64,000 bases of DNA from Serratia inhibens (GTDB taxonomy: Bacteria; Pseudomonadota; Gammaproteobacteria; Enterobacterales; Enterobacteriaceae). Of this stretch, positions 26,712 to 35,285 are shown piece after piece (the first letter of the stretch is position 1; each line of letters begins with the position of its first letter). Below the pieces are notes generated by a model that searched no databases, was not told the DNA's origin, and worked only from the letters and a program-made list of their open reading frames with translations. The DNA is taken from assembly GCF_003591175.1 (NCBI RefSeq), contig NZ_QYYG01000009.1, positions 1-64,000 of the forward strand, written 5' to 3'. The position numbers and the translations under genes were made by a program.

Positions 26712-27950
26712 ATGGCAAAAGTATCATTGGAGAAAGACAGGATTAAATTCCTGTTGGTGGAAGGGGTTCATCAGAGCACGGTAGATAATCTGCTTGCCGC
26801 CGGGTATACCAACATTGAATATCATAAAGGTGCGTTAGACACCGAAGCGCTTAAGGCATCCATCCGCGATGCTCACTTCGTCGGCATTCGATCGCGTACG
26901 CATCTGTCCGAAGAAGTTTTCGCTGCCGCAGAAAAACTGGTGGCGGTGGGTTGTTTCTGTATCGGCACTAACCAGGTTGATCTGAAAGCGGCGACCAAAC
27001 GCGGCATTCCGGTGTTTAACGCGCCTTTCTCCAATACCCGATCCGTGGCCGAAATGGTTCTGGGCGAGCTGTTGCTGATGCTGCGCGGCATTCCGTCCGC
27101 CAACGCCAAGGCGCACCGTGGCGAGTGGCAGAAACTGGCCGTCGGCTCGTTCGAAGCGCGCGGCAAGAAGCTGGGGATTATCGGCTACGGCCATATCGGC
27201 ACCCAGTTGGGTATCCTGGCCGAAGGCCTGGGCATGAAAGTGTTTTTCTACGATATCGAGAACAAGCTGCCGTTGGGTAATGCCCAGCAGGTTCGGCATC
27301 TGTCCGATTTGCTCAATATGAGCGACGTGGTGACGCTGCACGTACCGGAAACCCTGTCGACCAAGAACATGATGGGCGCAGAACAGCTGGCGCTGATGAA
27401 GCCGGGTTCGATTCTGATCAACGCCTCTCGCGGCACCGTGGTGGATATCCCTGCGCTGTGCAACGTGCTGGCCAGCAAACATTTGGCCGGTGCGGCGATC
27501 GACGTCTTCCCGGAAGAGCCTGCGACCAACAGCGAGCCGTTCAACTCACCGCTGTGCGAGTTCGACAACGTGATCCTGACTCCGCACATCGGCGGCTCCA
27601 CTCAGGAAGCGCAGGAGAACATCGGTGACGAAGTGGCGGGCAAGCTGGCGAAATACTCCGACAACGGTTCGACCCTGTCGGCGGTTAACTTCCCGGAAGT
27701 GTCGCTGCCGGCGCATGGCCCTAATGCCAGCCGCCTGTTGCATATTCACGAGAATCGCCCTGGCATACTGACGCAGATTAACCAGATCTTCGCTGAAGAA
27801 GGGGTGAACATCGCCGCGCAGTACCTGCAAACCGGTCCGGAAATCGGCTACGTGGTTATCGATATCGAAGCGGAAACCGAACGTGCCGATGCCGCACTGC
27901 AGCGCATGAAGGCAATTGCCGGCACCATTCGTGCCCGTTTGCTGTTCTGA
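26712..27950 (+). CDS. serA: D-3-phosphoglycerate dehydrogenase
   Basis: First enzyme of serine biosynthesis, oxidising 3-phosphoglycerate with NAD; 412 residues. Domain order: substrate-binding part, Rossmann domain with GYGHIGTQLG, catalytic Arg in ASRGTVVD, Glu in FPEEP and His in LTPHIGGST, then a C-terminal ACT domain (from about residue 335, LHIHENRPGILTQIN) through which serine inhibits the enzyme. The start ATG lies behind a GGGT-rich leader. A strong terminator follows. Confidence 0.97.
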   Translation: MAKVSLEKDRIKFLLVEGVHQSTVDNLLAAGYTNIEYHKGALDTEALKASIRDAHFVGIRSRTHLSEEVFAAAEKLVAVGCFCIGTNQVDLKAATKRGIPVFNAPFSNTRSVAEMVLGELLLMLRGIPSANAKAHRGEWQKLAVGSFEARGKKLGIIGYGHIGTQLGILAEGLGMKVFFYDIENKLPLGNAQQVRHLSDLLNMSDVVTLHVPETLSTKNMMGAEQLALMKPGSILINASRGTVVDIPALCNVLASKHLAGAAIDVFPEEPATNSEPFNSPLCEFDNVILTPHIGGSTQEAQENIGDEVAGKLAKYSDNGSTLSAVNFPEVSLPAHGPNASRLLHIHENRPGILTQINQIFAEEGVNIAAQYLQTGPEIGYVVIDIEAETERADAALQRMKAIAGTIRARLLF

Positions 27951-27967
27951 GTGTTCGTGCGTTAACG

Positions 27968-27993
27968 AAAAGGCCGGATTTATCCGGCCTTTT
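27968..27993. terminator. Bidirectional terminator between serA and fau
   Basis: AAAAGGCCGGA / TCCGGCCTTTT forms an 11-bp stem around TTTA, with A-run and T-run on opposite sides. It is placed between two convergent genes. Confidence 0.9.
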
Positions 27994-27994
27994 G

Positions 27995-28603
27995 CTATTC
28001 CGGTATTTGCCATGCCCAATTTTGCGACGGGGTGACAATCTCCGGTAATGGGATATCCCAATGCTCAGTTGGGATCTTGTCCACCTGCTGACAGTCATGC
28101 GCCAACCCTATAGGGTAGGGGCCGGCCCGTTGCCAGTTCTGCAGAGTGCGATCGTAGAAGCCGCCGCCCATCCCCAAACGCTGGCCTGCGCTGTCAAAAG
28201 CGACCAATGGCGTCAGCACCACATCGAGTTCACCGACGGGTAATACGTTGCGCACGTCGAGCTGTGGCTCAAGAATATTGAAGCGGTTGCTCACCAATAG
28301 CGTATCCGGGGCATAGCGCAGGAACAGCAGATTGCCGGCGCTGAACGGGTGCAGAACCGGCAGGTAAACCCGCAAGCCTTGCCGCCATAGCCGTTCGATC
28401 AGCGGAGCGGTATCCAATTCGCCGTCAAACGACAGGAAGACCGCAACGCTTTGCGCCGCCAGAATACGCGGGTGTGCAGCGAGACGCTCAGCCACCTGCA
28501 AGGCAAAATCATGTTGTTGTTCTGGTGTTAAGGCGCGACGGCACTGACGAATTTGGTTGCGGATATTTTGCCGCTGTTGGGCATATTGGGATTGAAAAGA
28601 CAT
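27995..28603 (-). CDS. fau: 5-formyltetrahydrofolate cyclo-ligase family protein
   Basis: Protein of 202 residues in the 5-FTHF cyclo-ligase family (E. coli YgfA/Fau), which uses ATP to turn 5-formyl-THF into 5,10-methenyl-THF. The family motif GMGGGFYDRTLQNW near the C-terminus and the N-terminal RNQIRQCRRALTPEQQ are visible. Start MSFQSQYAQQRQ at 28603; further upstream the frame reads through the 6S RNA. It lies directly downstream of ssrS and is co-transcribed with it in E. coli, where it is linked to persister formation. Confidence 0.92.
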   Translation of the reverse strand: MSFQSQYAQQRQNIRNQIRQCRRALTPEQQHDFALQVAERLAAHPRILAAQSVAVFLSFDGELDTAPLIERLWRQGLRVYLPVLHPFSAGNLLFLRYAPDTLLVSNRFNILEPQLDVRNVLPVGELDVVLTPLVAFDSAGQRLGMGGGFYDRTLQNWQRAGPYPIGLAHDCQQVDKIPTEHWDIPLPEIVTPSQNWAWQIPE

Positions 28604-28630
28604 AGTCAGCACACATACCGCTGAGGAAGG

Positions 28631-28813
28631 GGAATCTCCGAGATGCCGTCGCAGGCTGTAACCCTTGAACCCATGGTTCAAGGTGAACGTGCTGTCGCAA
28701 TCTTAAGGCTTCTCGGCGGGCCGAGCATGCACACCGATCGCGGATCATCACATTCTGTTGGTACTAAATATCGGCTCAGGGGACTGGCCCGCTGGCGAAC
28801 ATCTCAGAGAAAT
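28631..28813 (-). ncRNA. ssrS: 6S RNA
   Basis: The minus strand from 28813 reads ATTTCTCTGAGATGTTCGCC and ends near 28631 with ATCTCGGAGATTCC, so the two ends pair (CTCTGAGAT with ATCTCGGAG). The internal segments GGGCCAGTCCCCTGAGCC, GAGCATGCTCGG and CTTGAACCATGGGTTCAAGG correspond to the conserved central bubble and stem parts of E. coli 6S RNA. Length is about 183 nt. The location between zapA and fau is the standard enterobacterial place. 6S RNA binds sigma70 RNA polymerase and lowers transcription in stationary phase. Exact ends are estimates by homology. Confidence 0.96.
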
Positions 28814-28854
28814 TTTTTACTCATTGCCGAAACCTTGGATTTCAGCAATTTAAG

Positions 28855-29184
28855 TTATTCGAATTGTGCATCCTGACGTTCAGAGATGCGACCCTGTTCA
28901 AGCAAAGCCTGTTCAATGGTCTGTTGCAGCATACGAATGCGTTGTTCCATATTGGACGCATAATCACGGGTTTTCAACCGTTCTTGAGCAAGTTCGTGAC
29001 ATACGTTCAATGCCGCGATAAAAACCAGTTGCTCAGTATTTGAGACTCTAGTGCGAACTTTAAGATCTTGCAACCGTTGGTTAAGATCGTCCGCCGCCAT
29101 GTTCAACGCATCTTGTTGTTCTGGCGGGCAATTGACTCTTAACGAGCGGCCAAAAATTTGAATATCTACCGGTTGTGCAGACAT
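28855..29184 (-). CDS. zapA: Cell division protein ZapA
   Basis: Cytosolic Z-ring associated protein of 109 residues that bundles FtsZ filaments. The start is [24 protein letters not shown] (first residues identical to E. coli ZapA), followed by the globular head and a C-terminal coiled coil ([22 protein letters not shown]). ATG 29184 has AGGAAGG upstream; the longer open frame into the promoter region is not conserved. It lies directly upstream of ssrS and divergent from ygfB. Confidence 0.97.
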   Translation of the reverse strand: MSAQPVDIQIFGRSLRVNCPPEQQDALNMAADDLNQRLQDLKVRTRVSNTEQLVFIAALNVCHELAQERLKTRDYASNMEQRIRMLQQTIEQALLEQGRISERQDAQFE

Positions 29185-29503
29185 GCCACCTTCCTGCCTA
29201 AATTTCGCGCCAGCCCCAGTTACCCTTACCGGGCCACCAAAGCGGGCGCCACTATATATACCTCGGTACCAAGATACAACCCCTTTTTCAGTACCTGGTT
29301 GTAATCTACCGCGACAGACATTACCAGTCAAAAAAGGGTTTCAAAATGCGTATTTAGCGTCATTTTGCTCCCTGCCGGCACTGTGTGATTTCTGGCGCAT
29401 CACGATTATAACTAGCCACTGAGGTGTCGCGCTTATCTGGTACAGCGATGGACCTTGGTGGTAGCATAACACGAACTTATCCTGCCAACGATGACGAATG
29501 CGC
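29185..29503. other. Divergent zapA-ygfB control region
   Basis: A 319-bp non-coding region between the zapA and ygfB starts. It is A/T-richer than the flanks and should contain both promoters. I see no clear palindrome or repeat. Confidence 0.55.
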
Positions 29504-30082
29504 ATGTCTATACAGAATACATTTCCAAGTTACCAATCTTTGACCGTTGCTCTCAACCAGCAAGCGGTGGCGTTGACCGCAGCAGAAATGCACGGCCTGA
29601 TCAGTGGCCTGTTGTGCGGTGGCAGCCGCGACGCCGGCTGGCAAACGCTGGTCTACGATCTGACGAACGAAGGCGTGGCCTTTCCGCAGGCATTGAACCT
29701 GCCGCTCCAGCAACTTTATGAAATTACGCGTGAAACGCTGGAAGACGACGACTTCATGTTTCAACTGATGATGCCGGAAGGCGAAACGGTAACCGTCTTC
29801 GAACGCGCCGACGCGCTGGCCGGGTGGGTGAACCATTTCCTGCTCGGGCTGGGGATGATGCAGCCGAAACTGGCGCAGGTGAAAGACGAAGTGGGTGAGG
29901 CGATCGACGATCTGCGCAATATCGCCCAACTGGGTTACGACGAAGATGAAGACCAGGAAGAGCTGGAACACTCTCTGGAGGAAGTGGTGGAGTATGTGCG
30001 GGTGGCGGCTATTTTGTGCCACACCGAATTTACCCGCCGCAAGCCGACGGCGCCGGAGAATGCCAAACCGACCTTGCACTAA
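29504..30082 (+). CDS. ygfB: UPF0149 family protein YgfB
   Basis: Acidic, mostly helical cytosolic protein of 192 residues (UPF0149/YecA-like) without catalytic motifs. Conserved segments: [17 protein letters not shown] and [12 protein letters not shown] chose MSIQNTF (29504) over the ATG two codons earlier because it matches the E. coli start. First gene of ygfB-pepP-ubiH-ubiI. In Pseudomonas a homologue modulates gene expression by binding a regulator, but in enterobacteria the role is unclear. Confidence 0.92.
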   Translation: MSIQNTFPSYQSLTVALNQQAVALTAAEMHGLISGLLCGGSRDAGWQTLVYDLTNEGVAFPQALNLPLQQLYEITRETLEDDDFMFQLMMPEGETVTVFERADALAGWVNHFLLGLGMMQPKLAQVKDEVGEAIDDLRNIAQLGYDEDEDQEELEHSLEEVVEYVRVAAILCHTEFTRRKPTAPENAKPTLH

Positions 30083-30142
30083 ACCCCGATACCACGCCCG
30101 TAGAGGCCGTGAGCACAGGCAGATTGATTTCAGGAGAAGGTG

Positions 30143-31456
30143 ATGACTCAGCAGGAATTCAACAACCGCCGTCAGGCGCTGTTGGCGAAAATGGCTCCGG
30201 CCAGCGCGGCAATTATTTTCTCTGCGCCGGAAGCGACGCGCAGTGCAGATACTGAATATCCCTACCGTCAGAACAGCGATTTCTGGTATTTGACCGGTTT
30301 CAACGAGCCGGAAGCGGTGTTGATTCTGGTGAAGAGCAACGAAACGCATAACCACAGCGTGTTGTTCAACCGGGTGCGCGATCTGACGGCGGAAATCTGG
30401 TTTGGTCGCCGCCTGGGCCAGGATGCCGCACCGGCGAAGCTGGGGGTGGATCGCGCGCTGCCGTTCGATGAAATCAACGACCAATTGCACCTGCTGCTCA
30501 ATGGCCTGGATGTGGTTTATCACGCGCAGGGCGAATACGCCTATGCCGATCAGCTCCTGTTCTCGGCGCTGGACAAACTGCGCAAAGGCTTCCGTCAGAA
30601 CCTGCAAGCGCCGGCGACGCTCATCGACTGGCGCCCTTGGGTGCACGAGATGCGCCTGTTCAAATCCGCTGAAGAGCTGGCAGTGATGCGTCGCGCCGGT
30701 GAGATCAGCGCGCTGGCTCATACCCGCGCGATGGAAAAATGTCGCCCCGGGATGTTCGAGTATCAGCTTGAGGCGGAAATCCTGCATGAGTTTACCCGCC
30801 TTGGCGCCCGCTATCCGTCTTACAATACCATCGTCGGTGGCGGCGAAAACGCCTGCATCCTGCACTACACAGAAAACGAAAGCGAGTTGCGCGATGGCGA
30901 TCTGGTGCTGATCGACGCCGGTTGCGAGTATAGAGGCTATGCCGGCGACATCACCCGCACCTTCCCGGTGAACGGTAAATTCAGCAAACCGCAACGTGCC
31001 CTGTACGACATCGTGCTGGCGTCGTTGATGCGGGCTCTGGAACTGTTAAAACCGGGTGCCAGCATCCGTGAGGCGAACGACGAGGTCGTGCGTATCATGA
31101 TTACCGGGCTGGTGGAACTGGGCATCCTGAAAGGCGAAGTGGATCAACTGATTGCAGAACAGGCGCACCGTCAGTTCTACATGCACGGGCTGGGCCACTG
31201 GCTGGGGCTGGACGTGCACGACGTCGGCAATTACGTCACGCCGGCTCGCGATCGCGAACTGGAACCGGGCATGGTGTTGACCGTCGAACCGGGCCTGTAC
31301 ATTGCACCGGACGCCGACGTGCCGGAACAATATCGCGGTATCGGCATTCGCATTGAAGACGACATTGTGATCACCGCCGGCGGCAATGAAAACCTGACCG
31401 CCGGGGTGGTGAAAGACGCTGATGCCATTGAAGCGCTGATGGCGGCGGCAAGGTAA
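30143..31456 (+). CDS. pepP: Xaa-Pro aminopeptidase
   Basis: Cytosolic manganese aminopeptidase of 437 residues that removes N-terminal residues preceding proline. The pita-bread catalytic domain shows the metal ligands in LVLIDAGCEYRGYAGDITRTFP (Asp, Asp; residues 252-273), HGLGHWLGLDVHD (His), VLTVEPGLYI (Glu) and IRIEDDIVIT (Glu). The start could also be GTG 30140, one codon earlier; ATG 30143 behind GGAGAAGG is preferred. It lies 60 bp after ygfB and 4 bp before ubiH, an operon junction. Confidence 0.96.
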   Translation: MTQQEFNNRRQALLAKMAPASAAIIFSAPEATRSADTEYPYRQNSDFWYLTGFNEPEAVLILVKSNETHNHSVLFNRVRDLTAEIWFGRRLGQDAAPAKLGVDRALPFDEINDQLHLLLNGLDVVYHAQGEYAYADQLLFSALDKLRKGFRQNLQAPATLIDWRPWVHEMRLFKSAEELAVMRRAGEISALAHTRAMEKCRPGMFEYQLEAEILHEFTRLGARYPSYNTIVGGGENACILHYTENESELRDGDLVLIDAGCEYRGYAGDITRTFPVNGKFSKPQRALYDIVLASLMRALELLKPGASIREANDEVVRIMITGLVELGILKGEVDQLIAEQAHRQFYMHGLGHWLGLDVHDVGNYVTPARDRELEPGMVLTVEPGLYIAPDADVPEQYRGIGIRIEDDIVITAGGNENLTAGVVKDADAIEALMAAAR

Positions 31457-31460
31457 ACGA

Positions 31461-32639
31461 ATGAGCGTAATTATCGTTGGCGGCGGAATGGCTGGGGCGA
31501 CGTTGGCGTTGGCCATCTCGTCGCTTACCCAGGGAAGGATGGCGGTTGATCTGATCGAAGCTACACGGCCGGACGATCGCAGCCATCCGGGGTTTGACGC
31601 CCGCGCCATTGCCTTGGCGCAGGGCACCTGCCAGCAACTGACGCGTATCGGCGTCTGGCCGGTGCTACGCGATTGTGCGACGGCCATTACTCATGTGCAC
31701 GTCAGCGATCGCGGCCACGCCGGCTTTGTTAACCTGTATGCGCAAGATTATCAGGTCGACGCGCTCGGGCAGGTTATTGAGCTGCATGACGCCGGCCAAC
31801 GGCTGTTTGCGTTGCTGACCAAAGCACCGGGCGTCACGCTGCACTGCCCGGCCCGGGTGGTCGACGTGCTGCGTACTGCGGATCGCGCCGAAGTGCTGTT
31901 GGATAACGGACGGCGCATCAACGGGCAACTATTGGTGGCGGCGGACGGTTCGCGTTCGGCGTTGGCACAGGCCTGCAATGTGCAGTGGCAACAAAGTGAA
32001 TATCCGCAGTTTGCCACCATCGCCAACGTCACCACCTCAGAAGATCCGCAGGGGCGCGCCTTCGAACGTTTCACCCGCTATGGGCCATTGGCGCTGTTGC
32101 CGATGTCTCAGGGCCGCAGTTCGCTGGTGTGGTGCCATGCGCGTGAGGATCGCGCCGAGGTCGATGGCTGGGACGACGCTCGCTTTATCCGTGAGCTGCA
32201 ACAGGCGTTTGGCTGGCGGTTGGGCCGGATCGTCAAGGCCGGCAAACGGCACAGCTATCCGCTCAGTCTGCTGACCGCCAGCCAGCATGTCAGCCATCGG
32301 CTGGCGCTGGTGGGCAATGCCGCGCAGACGCTGCATCCGATAGCCGGTCAGGGGTTCAATCTGGGGCTGCGCGATGTGATGTCACTGGCGGAAACGCTGG
32401 CAGAGGCGGAGCAGGTGGGCGAAGATCTCGGCGGCTATGCGCTGCTGAGCCGCTATCAGCAGCGGCGGCAGAAAGATCAGCAGGCGACGGTCGGCGTGAC
32501 CGACGGTCTGATCCGGTTGTTCGCCAACCGTTATGGTCCTTTAGTGGTCGGCCGTAATTTGGGCCTGATGGCGATGGAACAGCTGCCGGCGGTGCGCGAT
32601 GCCTTTGCCAAACGCACGTTGGGCTGGGTGGATCGCTAG
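31461..32639 (+). CDS. ubiH: 2-octaprenyl-6-methoxyphenol hydroxylase
   Basis: FAD-dependent monooxygenase of 392 residues acting in aerobic ubiquinone synthesis (C1 hydroxylation). The N-terminal dinucleotide fold IIVGGGMAGATLAL, the middle VAADGSRSALA (DG motif) and the LVGNAAQTLHPIAGQGFNLGLRD FAD motif are all present. It starts 4 bp after pepP and is followed 87 bp later by its paralogue ubiI. It works in the Ubi protein complex at the inner membrane. Confidence 0.95.
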   Translation: MSVIIVGGGMAGATLALAISSLTQGRMAVDLIEATRPDDRSHPGFDARAIALAQGTCQQLTRIGVWPVLRDCATAITHVHVSDRGHAGFVNLYAQDYQVDALGQVIELHDAGQRLFALLTKAPGVTLHCPARVVDVLRTADRAEVLLDNGRRINGQLLVAADGSRSALAQACNVQWQQSEYPQFATIANVTTSEDPQGRAFERFTRYGPLALLPMSQGRSSLVWCHAREDRAEVDGWDDARFIRELQQAFGWRLGRIVKAGKRHSYPLSLLTASQHVSHRLALVGNAAQTLHPIAGQGFNLGLRDVMSLAETLAEAEQVGEDLGGYALLSRYQQRRQKDQQATVGVTDGLIRLFANRYGPLVVGRNLGLMAMEQLPAVRDAFAKRTLGWVDR

Positions 32640-32654
32640 GCTGGGACATAAGCA

Positions 32655-32675
32655 GGGGCGCAGCTTGCTGCGCCC
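32655..32675. repeat. GGGGCGC...GCGCCC intergenic hairpin, copy 2
   Basis: A 21-bp palindrome with stem GGGCGCAG/CTGCGCCC around CTTG, 15 bp after the ubiH stop, inside the pepP-ubiH-ubiI operon. It matches copies 1 and 3 and is followed by a second small GCGCAATCGCTGCGC hairpin. Confidence 0.65.
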
Positions 32676-32726
32676 GGAACGCCGCGCAATCGCTGCGCAG
32701 CGAGTCATTTAAGGAAATTAAGCAGC

Positions 32727-33929
32727 ATGCAATCATTTGACGTGGTTATCGCCGGCGGCGGTATGGTGGGGTTGGCACTGGCCTGTGGCCTGCAAGGCAG
32801 CGGTCTGCGCGTGGCGGTGCTTGAGCACCGGCAACCGGAGATGGCGCCGCTGCAGGAACAACCGGCACTGCGCGTATCCGCCATCAATGCCGCCAGCGAG
32901 CGCCTGCTGCAGCATATTGGCGTGTGGGACGAAATCCTCGCCCTGCGTGCCAGCGCCTATAACGCGATGGAAGTGTGGGATCGCGACAGCTTCGGCAAAA
33001 TCGCCTTTCGCGGCGATGAATGCGGCTTCAGTCACCTCGGCCACATCATTGAAAACTCGGTGATCCAACAGGCGCTGTGGAAGCGTGCGGAAAGCCTGAG
33101 CGATGTCACGCTGATTACCCCGGCGGCGCTAAAACAGGTGGCCTGGGGCGAGAACGATGCCTTTATCACGCTGGAGGACGGCCGCATGCTGACCGCCCGG
33201 CTGGTGGTGGGCGCCGACGGCGCGCATTCCTGGCTGCGTCAGCACGCCGATATCCCGCTGACCTTTTGGGATTATCGCCATCATGCGCTGGTGGCCACCA
33301 TCCGCACCGAAGAACCGCATCTGGCGACGGCGCGGCAGGTATTTTATGGCGATGGCATTCTGGCGTTTCTGCCGTTCAGCGATCCGCATCTGTGCTCGAT
33401 CGTTTGGTCGGTCGCGCCGGAAGAAGCGGAGCGCCTGAAGCAGCTGGAGCCGGAGCAGTTTAACCGCGAGCTGGCGATGACGTTCGATCTGCGCCTCGGG
33501 GCCTGTCGGCTCGAAAGCGAACGCCAGACCTTCCCCTTGACCGGGCGTTACGCGCGCAGCTTTGCCGCGCACCGTTTGGCATTAGTGGGGGATGCGGCGC
33601 ATACCGTGCATCCGCTGGCCGGTCAGGGGGTGAACCTGGGCTTTATGGACGCCGCCGAGTTGATCGCCGAGCTGCGCCGCCTGCAACGCCAGGGCAAGGA
33701 CATTGGCCAACACTTGTATCTGCGCCGTTATGAGCGCCGTCGCAAACAGGGCGCGGCCGTGATGCTGGCGAGTATGCAAGGGTTCCGTGAGCTGTTTGAC
33801 GGCAATCACCCTGCGAAGAAATTGCTGCGCGACGTCGGTCTGCGTCTGGCCGACAGCCTGCCGGGCGTGAAGCCGAAACTGGTGCGCCAGGCGATGGGCC
33901 TGAACGATTTGCCGGAATGGCTGGCTTAA
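32727..33929 (+). CDS. ubiI: 2-octaprenylphenol 5-hydroxylase (VisC)
   Basis: FAD-dependent monooxygenase of 400 residues, paralogue of UbiH, which performs the C5 hydroxylation in aerobic ubiquinone synthesis. Motifs: VVIAGGGMVGLALACGL at the N-terminus, LVVGADGAHSWLRQ in the middle and LALVGDAAHTVHPLAGQGVNLGF near residue 290. AAGGAA precedes the ATG. In E. coli gcvT follows directly; here a four-gene insertion on the opposite strand separates ubiI from gcvT. Confidence 0.95.
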   Translation: MQSFDVVIAGGGMVGLALACGLQGSGLRVAVLEHRQPEMAPLQEQPALRVSAINAASERLLQHIGVWDEILALRASAYNAMEVWDRDSFGKIAFRGDECGFSHLGHIIENSVIQQALWKRAESLSDVTLITPAALKQVAWGENDAFITLEDGRMLTARLVVGADGAHSWLRQHADIPLTFWDYRHHALVATIRTEEPHLATARQVFYGDGILAFLPFSDPHLCSIVWSVAPEEAERLKQLEPEQFNRELAMTFDLRLGACRLESERQTFPLTGRYARSFAAHRLALVGDAAHTVHPLAGQGVNLGFMDAAELIAELRRLQRQGKDIGQHLYLRRYERRRKQGAAVMLASMQGFRELFDGNHPAKKLLRDVGLRLADSLPGVKPKLVRQAMGLNDLPEWLA

Positions 33930-33971
33930 GGCTGGAAACCCAGGATAAAGCCTTCGCCTGTACCTTTCGCA

Positions 33972-33992
33972 GGGGCGCTGCATACTGCGCCC
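33972..33992. repeat. GGGGCGC...GCGCCC intergenic hairpin, copy 3
   Basis: A 21-bp imperfect palindrome beginning GGGGCGCTGC and ending CTGCGCCC, 42 bp after the ubiI stop. Same family as the copies after tktA and ubiH. Confidence 0.6.
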
Positions 33993-34024
33993 ACCATGAA
34001 ACAAAACCGCACTTTGTCATCATC

Positions 34025-34044
34025 AAGGCTCCTTTCGGAGCCTT
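34025..34044. terminator. Hairpin between convergent ubiI and exporter gene
   Basis: AAGGCTCC / GGAGCCTT forms an 8-bp stem around TTTC. The hairpin is flanked by direct repeats TTGTCATCAT (34014-34023 and 34043-34052). The T-tract is poor, so it is a likely but weak terminator for both converging operons. Confidence 0.6.
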
Positions 34045-34070
34045 GTCATCATAGAATGAACCAAGGGGCG

Positions 34071-35285
34071 TTACTCTGCGGCGATCTGTCGCCGTTGCAG
34101 GGCTTGCGTCATGCCGTAAAGCGCATAGCACAACAGCTCCAGTATAATCAGCGCGGAAAAAATCGACAGCGACAGCATAACGCCATAGTTGGGTATTTCG
34201 ACGGCGTAAAATACGGCTAAAGGGGTCATCATCGCCACCAGAATGCTGGCATTGATGATCCTCAGCCGATTGTCGTTCATCAGGTTGGCGCGAATATAAC
34301 CCCGTAAAATCCATAGCATCGATACACCGACGATGGCGATGAAAAACTCCGCATTCATGTAAATCGTTCTGCTCCCGGCCGGCAACAGGTCGAATCGATC
34401 AAGAATAAGGCACAACGCGACGAACAAGATGGGGGCCGCCAGACACAGCAACGCCAGGAAGCCGAACTGCTGTTTTTTCTGCGGCCGATGCCCCAATATT
34501 TTTAAGAGGATGCTCTCTATATCCAACACCGCACCGATGGAAATGCAGATCAGGCCAAAGGTTAACGGCCAGTATTGCAGCACTTCGCTCCCGCCGATAA
34601 CCCGGCTCAGACAGATGACGACAATGATGTTGCTCATGAGCGATGAGGCGGTCATCAGAAAGGCCGAAAAGTAAGGCGCGATGATTTGCCGATAGTGCCT
34701 GCTGCCTCCTTCGTGTAGCCGAATACCCTGACGCAGAACCAACAGCAACAGCAAAATGGCCTCCGTATAGGCACCGGCCACCAGCGCGAGGATCGCCGCC
34801 ATATCCACAGGGACCTGAAATCGGGTCAGTGCATAACAACCGAGCACCGAAACCAGCACGCGAACGAATGAGGCGCGGCTCATCAGGGCGGTTTTCCCCT
34901 CCAGGATGCAACATCCCTGCAGATAACGTCGGACGCCTACCGCCAGCAGAGAAAGAGAAAACACATGGGTAATAAAGGCGATATGCGGGCTGATATGTTG
35001 CCTAAAACCCCAAACGCCCAGATTGAATATCAAAAAGACTGCGGCGGCGAGCAGTGCGGAAAACATCAGCGTCTCCGCACTCTTTTTCATTTTTATGACC
35101 ACCGCGCACAGAGGGAAAACAAACGCATTGGCAAACATGAAAGTACTCAGGGCAATGGCGTAATCGCCGGATGCCTTGAGACTGTAGGCCGAAAGAATAA
35201 GCGAGATAATGGGGAGTTCCAGATTCAGCAGACTGATGCTGATCGCACTGGGAAACCATAATCGCAACATGCCGGCGGTATTCAT
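34071..35285 (-). CDS. Polytopic membrane protein, flippase/exporter-like
   Basis: A 404-residue integral inner-membrane protein with roughly 11-12 hydrophobic segments and positively charged short loops. The overall pattern resembles the MOP superfamily (Wzx/MATE-like flippases), but I recognise no diagnostic motif, so the class is tentative. It is the last gene of the four-gene minus-strand operon and overlaps the ATP-grasp gene by 4 bp (ATGA). The obvious role is to export the product of the three upstream enzymes. A/T content looks higher than in the flanking ubi and gcv genes, consistent with acquired DNA. Confidence 0.6.
   Translation of the reverse strand: MNTAGMLRLWFPSAISISLLNLELPIISLILSAYSLKASGDYAIALSTFMFANAFVFPLCAVVIKMKKSAETLMFSALLAAAVFLIFNLGVWGFRQHISPHIAFITHVFSLSLLAVGVRRYLQGCCILEGKTALMSRASFVRVLVSVLGCYALTRFQVPVDMAAILALVAGAYTEAILLLLLVLRQGIRLHEGGSRHYRQIIAPYFSAFLMTASSLMSNIIVVICLSRVIGGSEVLQYWPLTFGLICISIGAVLDIESILLKILGHRPQKKQQFGFLALLCLAAPILFVALCLILDRFDLLPAGSRTIYMNAEFFIAIVGVSMLWILRGYIRANLMNDNRLRIINASILVAMMTPLAVFYAVEIPNYGVMLSLSIFSALIILELLCYALYGMTQALQRRQIAAE

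Noticed and set aside
29477-30994. A 505-codon antisense frame across ygfB and pepP
   Set aside because: It crosses two genuine genes and their gap and has shadow composition; it is not a gene.
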